Shown here one piece after another: positions 1-7,485 of a DNA stretch of 64,000 nt (positions are counted from its first letter, which is position 1; every line of letters begins with the position of its first letter). The stretch is from Bacteroidota bacterium. Its GTDB lineage: Bacteria; Bacteroidota; Bacteroidia; Chitinophagales; Chitinophagaceae. A program made the position numbers and the translations under genes. The notes under the pieces were generated by a model. That model was given only the letters and a program-made list of their open reading frames with translations. It was not told where the DNA came from and ran no database searches. The stretch lies in NCBI GenBank assembly GCA_018267915.1, contig JAFDXN010000010.1:147713-211712 (forward strand), given 5' to 3'.

Positions 1-2
1 AT

Positions 3-251
3 CCGCGCTGCAGCAGCCTGAACCGCTATCCCGACCTGAAAAGGAAATATGCCGATGCGCGCTACGTGGCCGACGATATCAAAAGCTGGAACGACAGGGG
101 CTATGTAGTGAAGGTGGACCTGGTGGGGGTGCCCTTCTGGGGTCTGCCCCATAAGAGCAAGGCCTACGCACCCAACGGTGTGGAGATACACCCGGTTACG
201 AAACTCAAGGCTTACCTGCCAAAGACTGCGGGGATGATCCCGGTTGATTGA
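3..251 (+). CDS. 3' end of an unrecognised protein (5' truncated by window edge)
   Basis: The frame is open from the first bases of the window to a TGA at 249-251, giving about 82 residues with no start inside the window, so this is the C-terminus of a longer gene. The tail contains a segment VKVDLVGVPFWGLPHKSK followed by APNGVEIHPVTKL. It is reminiscent of a short tail seen in some bacterial hypothetical proteins that ends in a G-(I/V)-E-(I/L)-H-P-V stretch, but I cannot name the family. The stop codon lies inside a GT-rich intergenic repeat. Confidence 0.6.
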   Translation, partial: PRCSSLNRYPDLKRKYADARYVADDIKSWNDRGYVVKVDLVGVPFWGLPHKSKAYAPNGVEIHPVTKLKAYLPKTAGMIPVD

Positions 252-278
252 GTTGGGTGAATGGGTTGATAAGTTGAT
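242..278. repeat. GT-rich GTTGAT repeat, left copy
   Basis: This tract is built from GGTTGAT / AGTTGAT units. The 14-mer GGTTGATTGAGTTG at 242-255 occurs again at 849-862, and ATGGGTTGAT at 261-270 recurs at 846-855. The two copies flank the 290-832 gene. The left copy overlaps the stop codon of the upstream gene. Short tandem GTTGAT-type tracts are common intergenic filler in Chitinophagaceae-like genomes; any function is unknown. Confidence 0.5.
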
Positions 279-289
279 AGGAGTTCAGG

Positions 290-832
290 ATGAAAGCTTT
301 GAGTAAGGTTATGATGAGATATTTTTTCAGTTTTCTTTTTTGTGTTGTGGCGGGGCTGGCTTATGGTCAGCGGCAAGGGGTATTGGCTACAAGTGAATTC
401 AGGATCACAGGCGATATTGCTAAAGAACGGACGGTGATCATAGCCGATATCATGAAATACCCGCAGGTGGAACTGGGCGACATATCTATTAAAAATCATC
501 GGGGCGAGGAGAAGGTGAAGGCCCGACATGTAAAGGGGGTGCTGCTCATGCAACTGCTGGACAGTGCGGGAGGCATCCAAGCGGAGAAGCCGAAAGAACT
601 GAGTGAATATTATTTCGTCTTCACGGCATCGGACGGTTATAAGAATGTCTATTCGTGGAACGAGATCTATAACTCGCCCGTGGGTAAACAGCTATATATA
701 GTCACCGGTCAGGATGGTAAGGACATAAAAGACATGGACGGAAGGATACAGGTGCTATCGCTGGGCGACTATAATACCGGCAGACGTTACTTGAAGGGGC
801 TGGCTGTGGTGGAGGTGAGGAGGGCGAGATAG
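290..832 (+). CDS. Secreted SUOX/molybdopterin-binding-fold-like protein
   Basis: A 180-residue protein with an N-terminal signal peptide (hydrophobic FFSFLFCVVAGLAYG, cleavage near residue 26). The mature part resembles the oxidoreductase molybdopterin-binding (sulfite-oxidase-like) fold in a short secreted form: an early (V/L)-K-A-R-H-V-K-G-V-L-L segment, a central region with ASDGYKNVYSW, and an end with LSLGDYNTGRRYLKGLAVVEV. I see no cofactor-ligating cysteine in the mature part, so it may bind something else or be structural. AGGAG lies about 8 nt before the ATG at 290; ATGs at 308 and 311 are alternatives. The gene stands alone between two copies of a GT-rich repeat. The fold call is an inference from sequence pattern. 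Confidence 0.6.
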   Translation: MKALSKVMMRYFFSFLFCVVAGLAYGQRQGVLATSEFRITGDIAKERTVIIADIMKYPQVELGDISIKNHRGEEKVKARHVKGVLLMQLLDSAGGIQAEKPKELSEYYFVFTASDGYKNVYSWNEIYNSPVGKQLYIVTGQDGKDIKDMDGRIQVLSLGDYNTGRRYLKGLAVVEVRRAR

Positions 833-890
833 GTCGATCGGTTGGATGGGTTGATTGAGTTGATTTGCTGTGCGATAGGTCGTTTGGTTG
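832..890. repeat. GT-rich GTTGAT repeat, right copy
   Basis: Right-hand counterpart of the tract at 242-278. It shares the 14-mer at 849-862 and the decamer at 846-855 and continues with GGTCGTTTGGTTGAGG. It sits immediately after the stop codon of the SUOX-like gene. Confidence 0.5.
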
Positions 891-893
891 AGG

Positions 894-942
894 TCCCTAA
901 ATAAATTCGGGATGACGTTTCCTGAAACAAGTTCAGGATGAC
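894..942. repeat. Two tandem REP-like elements ending in GATGAC
   Basis: Copy 1 (894-916) is TCCC-taaataaattc-GGGATGAC. Copy 2 (920-942) is TCCTGAAacaaGTTCAGGATGAC, with arms CCTGAA/TTCAGG. Both have an imperfect stem followed by GATGAC and lie about 26 nt apart. The second copy closely matches a short interspersed element (read in the other direction, GTCATCCTGAACTTGTTTCAGG) that I know as widespread between genes in several bacterial groups, including Bacteroidota. Confidence 0.55.
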
Positions 943-977
943 AGCTTGAAAGTGGTGACAGTTATAAAATATAATCG

Positions 978-1184
978 ATGAAGAATGTGATAATAATAGC
1001 GCTATTGCTGATCATTCATTTTACCATAGCGTTCAGGATAATAAAGGCTGTGAATAACGCCCCTAACCTATCGGAAAAACAGAAAAGACTGCGAAGGGTA
1101 CTGGTACTGCTTGTTCCTTTTTCGTGGAACATTATGGGCAGGGGATTGACAAGAAGTGGCGGGAAGGACACGTTACGCTCATAA
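978..1184 (+). CDS. Small membrane protein, unknown function
   Basis: A 68-residue ORF with an N-terminal transmembrane helix (residues 3-19, VIIIALLLIIHFTIAF), a basic linker (SEKQKRLRR) and a second moderately hydrophobic segment VLVLLVPFSWNIMG before a polar tail. The topology and basic loop are typical of short inner-membrane proteins. No family recognised. It has its own ATG and lies alone between intergenic repeats and a terminator, so its expression is not supported by operon context. Confidence 0.5.
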   Translation: MKNVIIIALLLIIHFTIAFRIIKAVNNAPNLSEKQKRLRRVLVLLVPFSWNIMGRGLTRSGGKDTLRS

Positions 1185-1267
1185 GCGATACCGTTAAACA
1201 AAACTTAAGCTGTATCAACAGCAGATCATAAAAAGTGATAGAAATACACTACCTGAAGCTATTAAAA

Positions 1268-1324
1268 CGACAAAGGGTTGATAAACATGGGAGTTTACCA
1301 ACCTTTTGTCGAAAAAATTTTTTC
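1268..1324. terminator. Intrinsic terminator, probably bidirectional
   Basis: Long hairpin with arms 1268-1286 and 1293-1311 (19 bp with a few G:T or mismatched pairs, 6-nt loop). On the plus strand it is followed by AAAAAATTTTTTT; on the minus strand it is followed by TTTTAAT. It separates the small membrane protein gene from the minus-strand lipoprotein gene and probably ends the latter. Confidence 0.7.
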
Positions 1325-1333
1325 TCAGGTGGA

Positions 1334-1477
1334 CTAGCGTAAGCCGGCAGAAGAAGAGGACTGCAGGTGGTTAGGGCAACCGTATTTCTGACGACCGGAC
1401 ACGCATGAAGCCATTAAAGCGAGTGCCAGGATAGCTACAGCGGGTACAAAGCGGCGGAGTTTTGACATTACTTGCAT
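1334..1477 (-). CDS. Very small lipoprotein (47 aa)
   Basis: The minus strand between 1477 and 1334 encodes 47 residues. It starts MQVMSKLRRF, continues with a hydrophobic stretch VPAVAILALALMA, and reaches a lipobox LMAS-C with the lipidated cysteine at residue 25. The mature peptide is only about 23 residues (CVSGRQKYGCPNHL then a serine-rich tail). The ATG four codons in (at 1468) is an alternative start. The hairpin at 1268-1311 lies directly downstream. A signal peptide with a proper lipobox in so short a frame is hard to explain by chance. I recall similar short lipoproteins with a YGCP motif in Bacteroidota, but this is not checked. The rest of the 1185-1539 gap contains nothing else I can identify. 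Confidence 0.65.
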   Translation of the reverse strand: MQVMSKLRRFVPAVAILALALMASCVSGRQKYGCPNHLQSSSSAGLR

Positions 1478-1539
1478 GATTAAAACAGTCTTAAAAAAGA
1501 AAAATCCTTGGTTTAATTTTACGAAGATAAGAAAAATTA

Positions 1540-2898
1540 ATGAACAACATACATTTTATTGCAATAGGCGGGGCCATTATGCACCAGTTGGCGATCGCTT
1601 TACAGAAAAAAGGATATAAGATAACGGGCAGCGACGACGAGATAAACGATCCGGCTAAAAGCAACCTGGCGGCAGCAGGCATACTGCCCGAAGCGCATGG
1701 CTGGTATCCCGAAAAAATAACAAACGACCTGGACGCAATCGTACTGGGTATGCACGCCAAGGGGGACAACCCTGAGCTATTGAGGGCGAAGGAACTGGGC
1801 ATACCGATCTACTCGTTCCCGCAATACATGTATGAGGTTAGCAAGAACAAAAAGCGTGTGGTGGTGGCCGGCAGTCATGGCAAGACCACCATCACCTCGA
1901 TGATCATGCATATACTCAAAGAGCAGGGCGTGGACTTCGACTATATGGTGGGCGCGAAGGTGGCGGGCTTCGATAGTTCGGTGAAGCTGAGCGAGGCGCC
2001 GATCATTGTACTGGAGGGCGATGAATACCCGGCATCGGTAGAGGAGAAAAAGCCGAAGATATTCTTCTACCATCCGCACATAAGTGTACTGAGCGGCATA
2101 GCCTGGGACCATATCAATGTGTTCCCCACTTACGAGATATACCTGCAGCAGTTTGAGACCTACCTGAGGGGTATGGAGGCGGGGGCAAGCCTGTATTACA
2201 ATAGCGAGGACGGAGAGGTGAACAAGGTAGTAACCTCATCGGCACAACACCTTAAGGCTGTTCCTTATAAGATGCCAAAGTTCCACTATGAAAATGGCGA
2301 TGCGGTGCTGGATACGGAGAACGGCCCGGTGAAAGTATCGGTATTCGGCAGGCACAACCTGCTGAACATGGAGGCTGCCGTGGCTGTGTGCGTGGAGCTA
2401 GGTATAGACAAGGCAGACTGCTACAAGGCGATAGCGAGCTTTGCCGGAGCCGCCAAAAGGCTGGAAAAGATACTGGAAACACCTGAGGTAGTTGCTTACC
2501 GCGACTTTGCACATGCACCGAGCAAACTGAAAGCAACCCTGGACGCAGTGCGCGAGGCATATCCTGACAGGGAGCTCATAGCGTGCTTTGAACTGCACAC
2601 TTACAGCAGCCTGAATGAACAGTTCCTGAGCGAATACGGGCACAGCATGGATTCGGCCGACAAGGCGATAGTGCATTTCAGTCACCACGCGATAGAGCTG
2701 AAGGGACTGCCCAAACTGGAGACGGAAGCAGTGAAGAAATACTTTGCCCGGGAAGACCTGCAGGTAACCGATGACAAGGCCAGGCTGGAAGATGGGGTGA
2801 AAGGTTTATTAACAGGAAGCCAAAAACCGGTGTGCCTGCTGCTGATGAGCTCCGGCACCTTCGACGGTATTGACTGGAATAGCGTAGTTTTGCAGTAG
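1540..2898 (+). CDS. mpl: UDP-N-acetylmuramate:L-Ala-gamma-D-Glu-meso-DAP ligase (murein recycling)
   Basis: Mur-ligase family protein of 452 residues, the usual length of Mpl. It re-attaches the recycled tripeptide L-Ala-gamma-D-Glu-meso-DAP to UDP-MurNAc with ATP, in the cytoplasm. The N-terminal Rossmann part opens with IHFIAIGGAIMHQLAIAL, where the GxAM variant of the first glycine loop separates Mpl from MurC. The ATP loop GSHGKTT is at residues 111-117, LEGDEY follows in the central domain, and RDFAHAPSKL marks the C-terminal domain. The start ATG follows a TAATTTTA box at 1513-1520 that is one base off the -7 consensus. Stands 18 nt before an exonuclease gene on the same strand. Confidence 0.93.
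   Translation: MNNIHFIAIGGAIMHQLAIALQKKGYKITGSDDEINDPAKSNLAAAGILPEAHGWYPEKITNDLDAIVLGMHAKGDNPELLRAKELGIPIYSFPQYMYEVSKNKKRVVVAGSHGKTTITSMIMHILKEQGVDFDYMVGAKVAGFDSSVKLSEAPIIVLEGDEYPASVEEKKPKIFFYHPHISVLSGIAWDHINVFPTYEIYLQQFETYLRGMEAGASLYYNSEDGEVNKVVTSSAQHLKAVPYKMPKFHYENGDAVLDTENGPVKVSVFGRHNLLNMEAAVAVCVELGIDKADCYKAIASFAGAAKRLEKILETPEVVAYRDFAHAPSKLKATLDAVREAYPDRELIACFELHTYSSLNEQFLSEYGHSMDSADKAIVHFSHHAIELKGLPKLETEAVKKYFAREDLQVTDDKARLEDGVKGLLTGSQKPVCLLLMSSGTFDGIDWNSVVLQ
2885..2892 (+). promoter_or_regulatory. -7 box TAGTTTTG
   Basis: Exact match to the Bacteroidota primary-sigma -7 consensus TAnnTTTG, inside the last codons of mpl and 24 nt before the exonuclease ATG. No convincing -33 TTG at the usual spacing, so it may be a weak internal promoter or chance. 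Confidence 0.35.
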
Positions 2899-2916
2899 TA
2901 ATAACATACAGAGGAA

Positions 2917-3702
2917 ATGGCCCAATTATCATTAAAACGCCCCATCGTTTTCTTTGACCTGGAAACGACCGGCACCGACCATGCCAAAGACCGCATCGTG
3001 GAGCTGGCATTGGTTAAAATACACCCCGACGGCAAGCGGGAAAGCTATGTGCGCCGGCTGAACCCGGGGATGCCAATCCCAAAGCAATCGAGCGACATAC
3101 ATGGCATACTGGATGAGCATGTGAAGGACAGTCCGCTATTTAAGCACATAGCCCACGAACTGTATGAGTGGATGCACAACTGCGACCTGGGCGGCTATGC
3201 CTCCAGCAAATTTGACCTGCCATTACTGGCCGAGGAGTTCCTGCGGGCGGGTGTAAATGTGGACTTTACCGAGCGTATGATGGTAGACGCGCAGCAGATA
3301 TTTTTCAAGATGGAAGCACGCACACTGACTGCTGCATACAGCTTCTACTGCGATAAAGAACTGCAGCAGGCGCACAGTGCCGAGGCCGATATACTGGCTA
3401 CCATCGAGGTGCTGGAAGCGCAACTGGACCGTTATGAGGCACTGGCAAGGGACGTGAAAGGACTGCACGACTTTACCAATACGGAGCAGTATGTGGACTA
3501 TGCCCGCCGCATAGTGATGAAGGATGGCCACCCGGTGTTTAACTTCGGGAAGCATAAAGGCAGGAAAGTGACGGACGTGTTTAACGAAGAGCCGCAATAC
3601 TATGACTGGATGATGCAAGGCGACTTTGCGCTGCACACCAAGCAGAAAATATCGGAGATACTGAACAGAATGAAGCTGGGCAAGCTGGGGCAGAAAGTTT
3701 AA
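2917..3702 (+). CDS. DnaQ-like 3'-5' exonuclease with C-terminal DUF3820
   Basis: DEDDh exonuclease: FFDLETTGTD carries the first Asp/Glu pair (D14, E16), SKFD gives D100, and H153-x4-D158 in AHSAEADIL completes the catalytic set. After residue 200 a DUF3820-type module follows (DGHPVFNFGKHKGRKV and YDWMM). This two-domain arrangement is common in Bacteroidota; the protein is probably a repair or proofreading-type nuclease rather than the replicative epsilon subunit, which cannot be shown from sequence alone. 261 residues, start ATG with GAGG about 5 nt upstream. Confidence 0.88.
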   Translation: MAQLSLKRPIVFFDLETTGTDHAKDRIVELALVKIHPDGKRESYVRRLNPGMPIPKQSSDIHGILDEHVKDSPLFKHIAHELYEWMHNCDLGGYASSKFDLPLLAEEFLRAGVNVDFTERMMVDAQQIFFKMEARTLTAAYSFYCDKELQQAHSAEADILATIEVLEAQLDRYEALARDVKGLHDFTNTEQYVDYARRIVMKDGHPVFNFGKHKGRKVTDVFNEEPQYYDWMMQGDFALHTKQKISEILNRMKLGKLGQKV

Positions 3703-3752
3703 CGCCCTGTTTGGTATTATTTAGTATTTTGCCCCCTCAATTTTTGCCCGTC

Positions 3753-4454
3753 TTGGACAAACTTGTTATCATACCCACATACAACGAGAAGGAAAACATC
3801 GGTAAGATAGTACCAACTGTGCTATCGCTGGCGGGCAATTTTCATGTGCTTGTAATAGACGACGGGTCGCCCGACGGAACGGCTGCAATAGTAAAGGAAA
3901 TGCAGCGCAATAATCCCGACAGGCTCTTTATCGTGGAGCGTAGCGGCAAGCTGGGCCTGGGCACTGCTTACATAGCGGGTTTCAAATGGGCGCTGGAGCA
4001 TGGGTACGAGTACATCTTTGAGATGGATGCGGATTTCTCACACAACCCCAACGATCTTATCAGGCTGCATGAGGCCTGCGTGCATGGTGCGGACGTAGCA
4101 GTAGGATCGCGCTATACAAAAGGCGGCAAGGTGGTGAACTGGCCATGGGACAGGATCTTTATCTCGAAGGGGGGCGCTATGTACACTAAGATGATCACCT
4201 GGATGCCGGTGCAGGACCCGACTGCTGGTTTTGTGTGTTATAAGGCAAAAGTGCTGAAGGCTATCCCACTGGACGAGGTGCGCTTTATAGGCTACGCATT
4301 CCAGATAGAGATGAAGTACAGGGCCTGGAAGGCAGGCTTCAAATTAAAGGAAGTGCCCATCACTTTCATAGACAGGAAGGAAGGTGTATCGAAGATGACC
4401 AAGGGCATCGTGAAAGAAGCGATGTATGGCGTGTGGAAGATGCGGAAGTTTTAA
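3753..4454 (+). CDS. Polyprenol monophosphomannose synthase (GT2)
   Basis: Family 2 glycosyltransferase that transfers mannose (or a similar hexose) from GDP-mannose to a polyprenyl phosphate at the cytoplasmic face of the membrane. The N-terminus reads MDKLVIIPTYNEKENI, followed by VIDDGSPDGT and the MDAD metal-binding site near residue 92, and RFIGYAFQIEMKYRAW as in dolichol-phosphate mannosyltransferases. There is no ATG: the frame can begin at TTG 3711, 3729 or 3753. TTG 3753 gives the family-typical N-terminus and is chosen. 233 residues with no C-terminal membrane domain. Such donors usually feed GT39-type membrane transferases; one is encoded at 12602-14101. Confidence 0.88.
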   Translation: MDKLVIIPTYNEKENIGKIVPTVLSLAGNFHVLVIDDGSPDGTAAIVKEMQRNNPDRLFIVERSGKLGLGTAYIAGFKWALEHGYEYIFEMDADFSHNPNDLIRLHEACVHGADVAVGSRYTKGGKVVNWPWDRIFISKGGAMYTKMITWMPVQDPTAGFVCYKAKVLKAIPLDEVRFIGYAFQIEMKYRAWKAGFKLKEVPITFIDRKEGVSKMTKGIVKEAMYGVWKMRKF

Positions 4455-4477
4455 CCCCTCTGCCCCTAAAAGGGAGT

Positions 4478-5110
4478 CTAAAGAGTTTCCAATAGAATTT
4501 CGCGGTGTTTATTGATCCAGGCCATGGTATGCGGGCCCTCGGAGAAGAGCAGGTCGAGGACGCTGAGATCGGGCTGGAAGCCGATACGGTCGGCGAAGAG
4601 CTGGTAGTATTGCGGGAAGTTGGCTCGTGGTTTTCTTTTCATATTCCTGCGCAGGTCGATGTTAACACCGGGATGCTGCGGCACGTATTCCGTAGTGAAA
4701 GCGATGTTAAAGTTGAGGCGGAGCTGTTCCCTAAACCAAAGTATCGAGGCGATATTTGCGTCAATGAGGTATTCATAGGGTTGGGTGAAAAGCTTTTCAA
4801 GTGAAGGCTCGTAATGATCGAAGTAAGGAGCGCGCCTGTATGCTGACACTATGGTGCGCCATTGTTGGGTGTGCCAGCGGGTCTTATTGTCGATGCGGAC
4901 ATCTTTCATCGCGGCACGCTGCTCTCGGCCATGCTGAAGCGGTATGCTGAGTGTGAGCAGGCCGTTGGCGCCGGCGAGATAGTAGCGGTTGCGATAGGTC
5001 ATCTTTTCGAAATGCTCATAGCCATCGAGCAGCAAAGTGTCGTTGCCCGCAATAGCAGCCCACCATGAGACACAGGGAAAAGGAATATATGAAGACAACG
5101 CAACAGCCAT
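4478..5110 (-). CDS. WbqC-like family protein
   Basis: A 210-residue protein that begins MAVALSSYIPFPCVSWWAAI and contains EHFEKMTYRNRYYLAGANG, SIPLQ, WRTIVSAYRRAPYFDHYEP and LSVLDLLFSEGP, the signature blocks of the WbqC-like family (Pfam WbqC), first seen in O-antigen loci. Biochemical role uncertain. The frame remains open upstream to 5335, but the start at 5110 matches the family N-terminus and avoids overlap with the divergent GWxTD gene. It converges with the mannosyltransferase gene across a 23-nt spacer containing a C-rich/G-rich pair (CCCCTAAAAGGG). Confidence 0.82.
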   Translation of the reverse strand: MAVALSSYIPFPCVSWWAAIAGNDTLLLDGYEHFEKMTYRNRYYLAGANGLLTLSIPLQHGREQRAAMKDVRIDNKTRWHTQQWRTIVSAYRRAPYFDHYEPSLEKLFTQPYEYLIDANIASILWFREQLRLNFNIAFTTEYVPQHPGVNIDLRRNMKRKPRANFPQYYQLFADRIGFQPDLSVLDLLFSEGPHTMAWINKHREILLETL

Positions 5111-5148
5111 ATCAGGACAAAAGAAGTAATTTGCGAAAAATACGAAAA

Positions 5149-6603
5149 ATGGGCCGGCGGACGGGACTTTGTTTGATAGCTGTATTGATGACATTAAGAG
5201 CAACGGCAATGAGTGCGCTGGTGTCGCATGTCCTGTTTTACAGCACAGAACCCGGCAAACAAAATGGCGCCAACCTGGAGGCCTACTGGCAAATAGCGCC
5301 GGGAGATTTGCACTATACCAACAAGGACAGTTCATGGAGAGCCGTAATAAAGGTGGATGTGGTGCTGAGGAATGAGGGAGGCATCATAGCCGAAGAGCAT
5401 CAAAACCTGCGCACACCTGAAGCCGGCGCACTGTATGAAGCGCAGATGCAGAATATCGTCGACATGCACCGCTACAGGCTGCCTGAAGGAAAGGCGGTGA
5501 TGGAACTAACACTCTCGGAAGAGGGGTATCCAAAGAATGTGTTCAGGTATACAGATACGATCGTGGTGGAGAAGATAAAGGGAACGTCGTATAGCGATAT
5601 ACAATTGCTTGACACAGTGTACCCGACAACACAGCGGAACGTATTTGTGAAGAATGGCAAGATGAACATACCCCTGTGCAGCAACTATCTTGATCATTTC
5701 CATACCATGCTGCACTATTATGCCGAGCTCTACCAGCCCGACCTGATGGATGCGAGTAACTACCCATTGGTGCAGCGGGCATTCATCTCGAAGAAGGAAT
5801 ATGAAGCACCGTTGAACGGGCTGATGCGGAAGGACAGTATCAGCCGGAATGGCACACTGCCGCAATATGGCGATCTCAAAATCACGACGCTGGGATCAGG
5901 AAACTACTACCTGAACATAGTACTTGAAGATAAGACCGGAGTAAGGCTGGCGGCGAATACTTATTTCTTTCAGCGGGAGAATAAAAACCCGGAAGAAGCA
6001 CCTGCAACAAAAGCTGATACGGGCGTAGAGAAGGTGGTGATGATTGACGTGAACAATACCTTTGTGATGAAGTTCACGATGGAACAACTGATGGCGATAC
6101 TTAAAATGGTATGGCCCATAAGTGATGCCCTGGAGAAGCAAACGATAAAAGGTTTCCAGAGAAAGCCTGACGAAATGTATATGCGCTACTTTATCTACAA
6201 CTTTTGGACGGCACGAAACAAAACAGACCCTGAAGGAGAGTGGAAGAAGTATGCTGACAAGATACGGGAGGTGAATAAGATGTTTGGGGCTGCGGCTACA
6301 CGCGGCTACGAAACAGACAGAGGTATTATCTACCTGAAGTATGGTCCGCCTGATGAGCGCATACCTGTCAACAATGAAGCGGGCGCCCTGCCATATGAGA
6401 TATGGGAATACAGGACGCTTGGCAAGCTGAACCAGGAAGGTGTATTTTTGTTTTACAGGCCTGCCGACATGATCAATGACTACCGCTTGCTGCACTCGAC
6501 GCTGAACGGAGAAACCAACAACCGTGGCTGGCGCAGCATCTTGTACGTGAGTGGGCAAAGCAACCCGGACTCGAAAGCCGAACAGTATATACGCAACCGT
6601 TAA
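5149..6603 (+). CDS. GWxTD domain-containing exported protein
   Basis: Bacteroidota GWxTD-domain protein, identified by the segment FWTARNKTD around residue 351 (the family motif in degenerate form) followed by a C-terminal block with RGIIYLKYGPPDERI and YEIWEY. The N-terminus from MGRRTGLCLIAVLMTL is a signal/anchor sequence, so it acts outside the cytoplasm. The frame also has ATGs at 5065 and 5089; 5149 is chosen because it places the signal sequence at the N-terminus and leaves the divergent WbqC-like start (5110) free. The function of the family is unknown. dapF begins 2 nt after the stop, so the two are co-transcribed. Confidence 0.8.
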   Translation: MGRRTGLCLIAVLMTLRATAMSALVSHVLFYSTEPGKQNGANLEAYWQIAPGDLHYTNKDSSWRAVIKVDVVLRNEGGIIAEEHQNLRTPEAGALYEAQMQNIVDMHRYRLPEGKAVMELTLSEEGYPKNVFRYTDTIVVEKIKGTSYSDIQLLDTVYPTTQRNVFVKNGKMNIPLCSNYLDHFHTMLHYYAELYQPDLMDASNYPLVQRAFISKKEYEAPLNGLMRKDSISRNGTLPQYGDLKITTLGSGNYYLNIVLEDKTGVRLAANTYFFQRENKNPEEAPATKADTGVEKVVMIDVNNTFVMKFTMEQLMAILKMVWPISDALEKQTIKGFQRKPDEMYMRYFIYNFWTARNKTDPEGEWKKYADKIREVNKMFGAAATRGYETDRGIIYLKYGPPDERIPVNNEAGALPYEIWEYRTLGKLNQEGVFLFYRPADMINDYRLLHSTLNGETNNRGWRSILYVSGQSNPDSKAEQYIRNR

Positions 6604-6605
6604 GA

Positions 6606-7385
6606 ATGGAACTTCGCTTTTATAAATACCAGGGGACAGGCAATGACTTTATATTGCTGGACAACAGGAAGGGAAATATTCGCCTGACCAGCAAACAGAT
6701 CGCCTGGCTTTGCGACAGGCATATGGGTATTGGCGCCGATGGGCTAATGCTGCTGGAGCACAAGAAGGGTTATGATTTCCATATGGTGTATTATAATTCA
6801 GACGGCAACGAAAGCACAATGTGTGGTAATGGAGGAAGGTGCATCACGCGATTTGCACAGCGGCTGGGTATAATTAGTACGCATACACTCTTCACAGCTA
6901 TTGATGGGGAGCATCGAGCAACAATCAACGACAACGACACCATCACATTGCACATGAACAATGTAAATGGCATTGACCGGTTTGACGGGTATTGCCTGCT
7001 GAATACAGGATCTCCGCACTATGTAAAGGAAGTAGGCGACGTTGCAAATGCAGATGTGGTCAATGAAGGAAGAACTATACGCCGCAGGCAGGACTTCGAG
7101 CCGAATGGCATTAATGTGAACTTTGTACAGCCGACAGCGAACGGAATATGGGTGCGCACGTACGAGCGAGGTGTGGAGAATGAAACGCTAAGTTGCGGCA
7201 CAGGTGTGACCGCTAGCGCGATTGCGTCGACAGGAGAAGCCACAGGTTATTTCGATATTATGGTGCAAACCCCCGGCGGCCTTTTGCAGGTGACCTTTAC
7301 AAAGACAACATCGAACAGTGCAGAAGATGTAACGTTAAGAGGTGCAGCGGATTTTGTATTTGAGGGTGATATAGTAGTTGATTAA
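6606..7385 (+). CDS. dapF: Diaminopimelate epimerase
   Basis: Converts LL-diaminopimelate to the meso form for lysine and peptidoglycan synthesis. The two catalytic cysteines are present: C73 in TMCGNGGR and C197 in SCGTGVTA. The N-terminus FYKYQGTGNDF is diagnostic. 259 residues, full length. ATG lies 2 nt after the GWxTD stop with no separate promoter visible. Together with mpl (about 5 kb upstream) it ties this region to DAP-type murein. Confidence 0.96.
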   Translation: MELRFYKYQGTGNDFILLDNRKGNIRLTSKQIAWLCDRHMGIGADGLMLLEHKKGYDFHMVYYNSDGNESTMCGNGGRCITRFAQRLGIISTHTLFTAIDGEHRATINDNDTITLHMNNVNGIDRFDGYCLLNTGSPHYVKEVGDVANADVVNEGRTIRRRQDFEPNGINVNFVQPTANGIWVRTYERGVENETLSCGTGVTASAIASTGEATGYFDIMVQTPGGLLQVTFTKTTSNSAEDVTLRGAADFVFEGDIVVD

Positions 7386-7407
7386 TGGAAGTTATTCCTG
7401 TGATTAT

Positions 7408-7480
7408 ATCGTCCCATACGGGACTTGCACTGTTTGGGGTACTATTTTTCTACCGATATTTTGTCCCAATGGGACCAGTA
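7408..7480. repeat. Intergenic GTCCC...GGGAC double-hairpin element
   Basis: Two short hairpins, GTCCC-ATAC-GGGAC (7411-7424) and GTCCC-AAT-GGGAC (7463-7475), separated by a T-rich spacer containing TTTTTCTACCGATATTTT. I recall very similar elements scattered between genes in Cytophagia/Chitinophagia genomes. It fills the gap between convergent dapF and recR and could also act as a terminator. Confidence 0.5.
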
Positions 7481-7485
7481 ATTGA

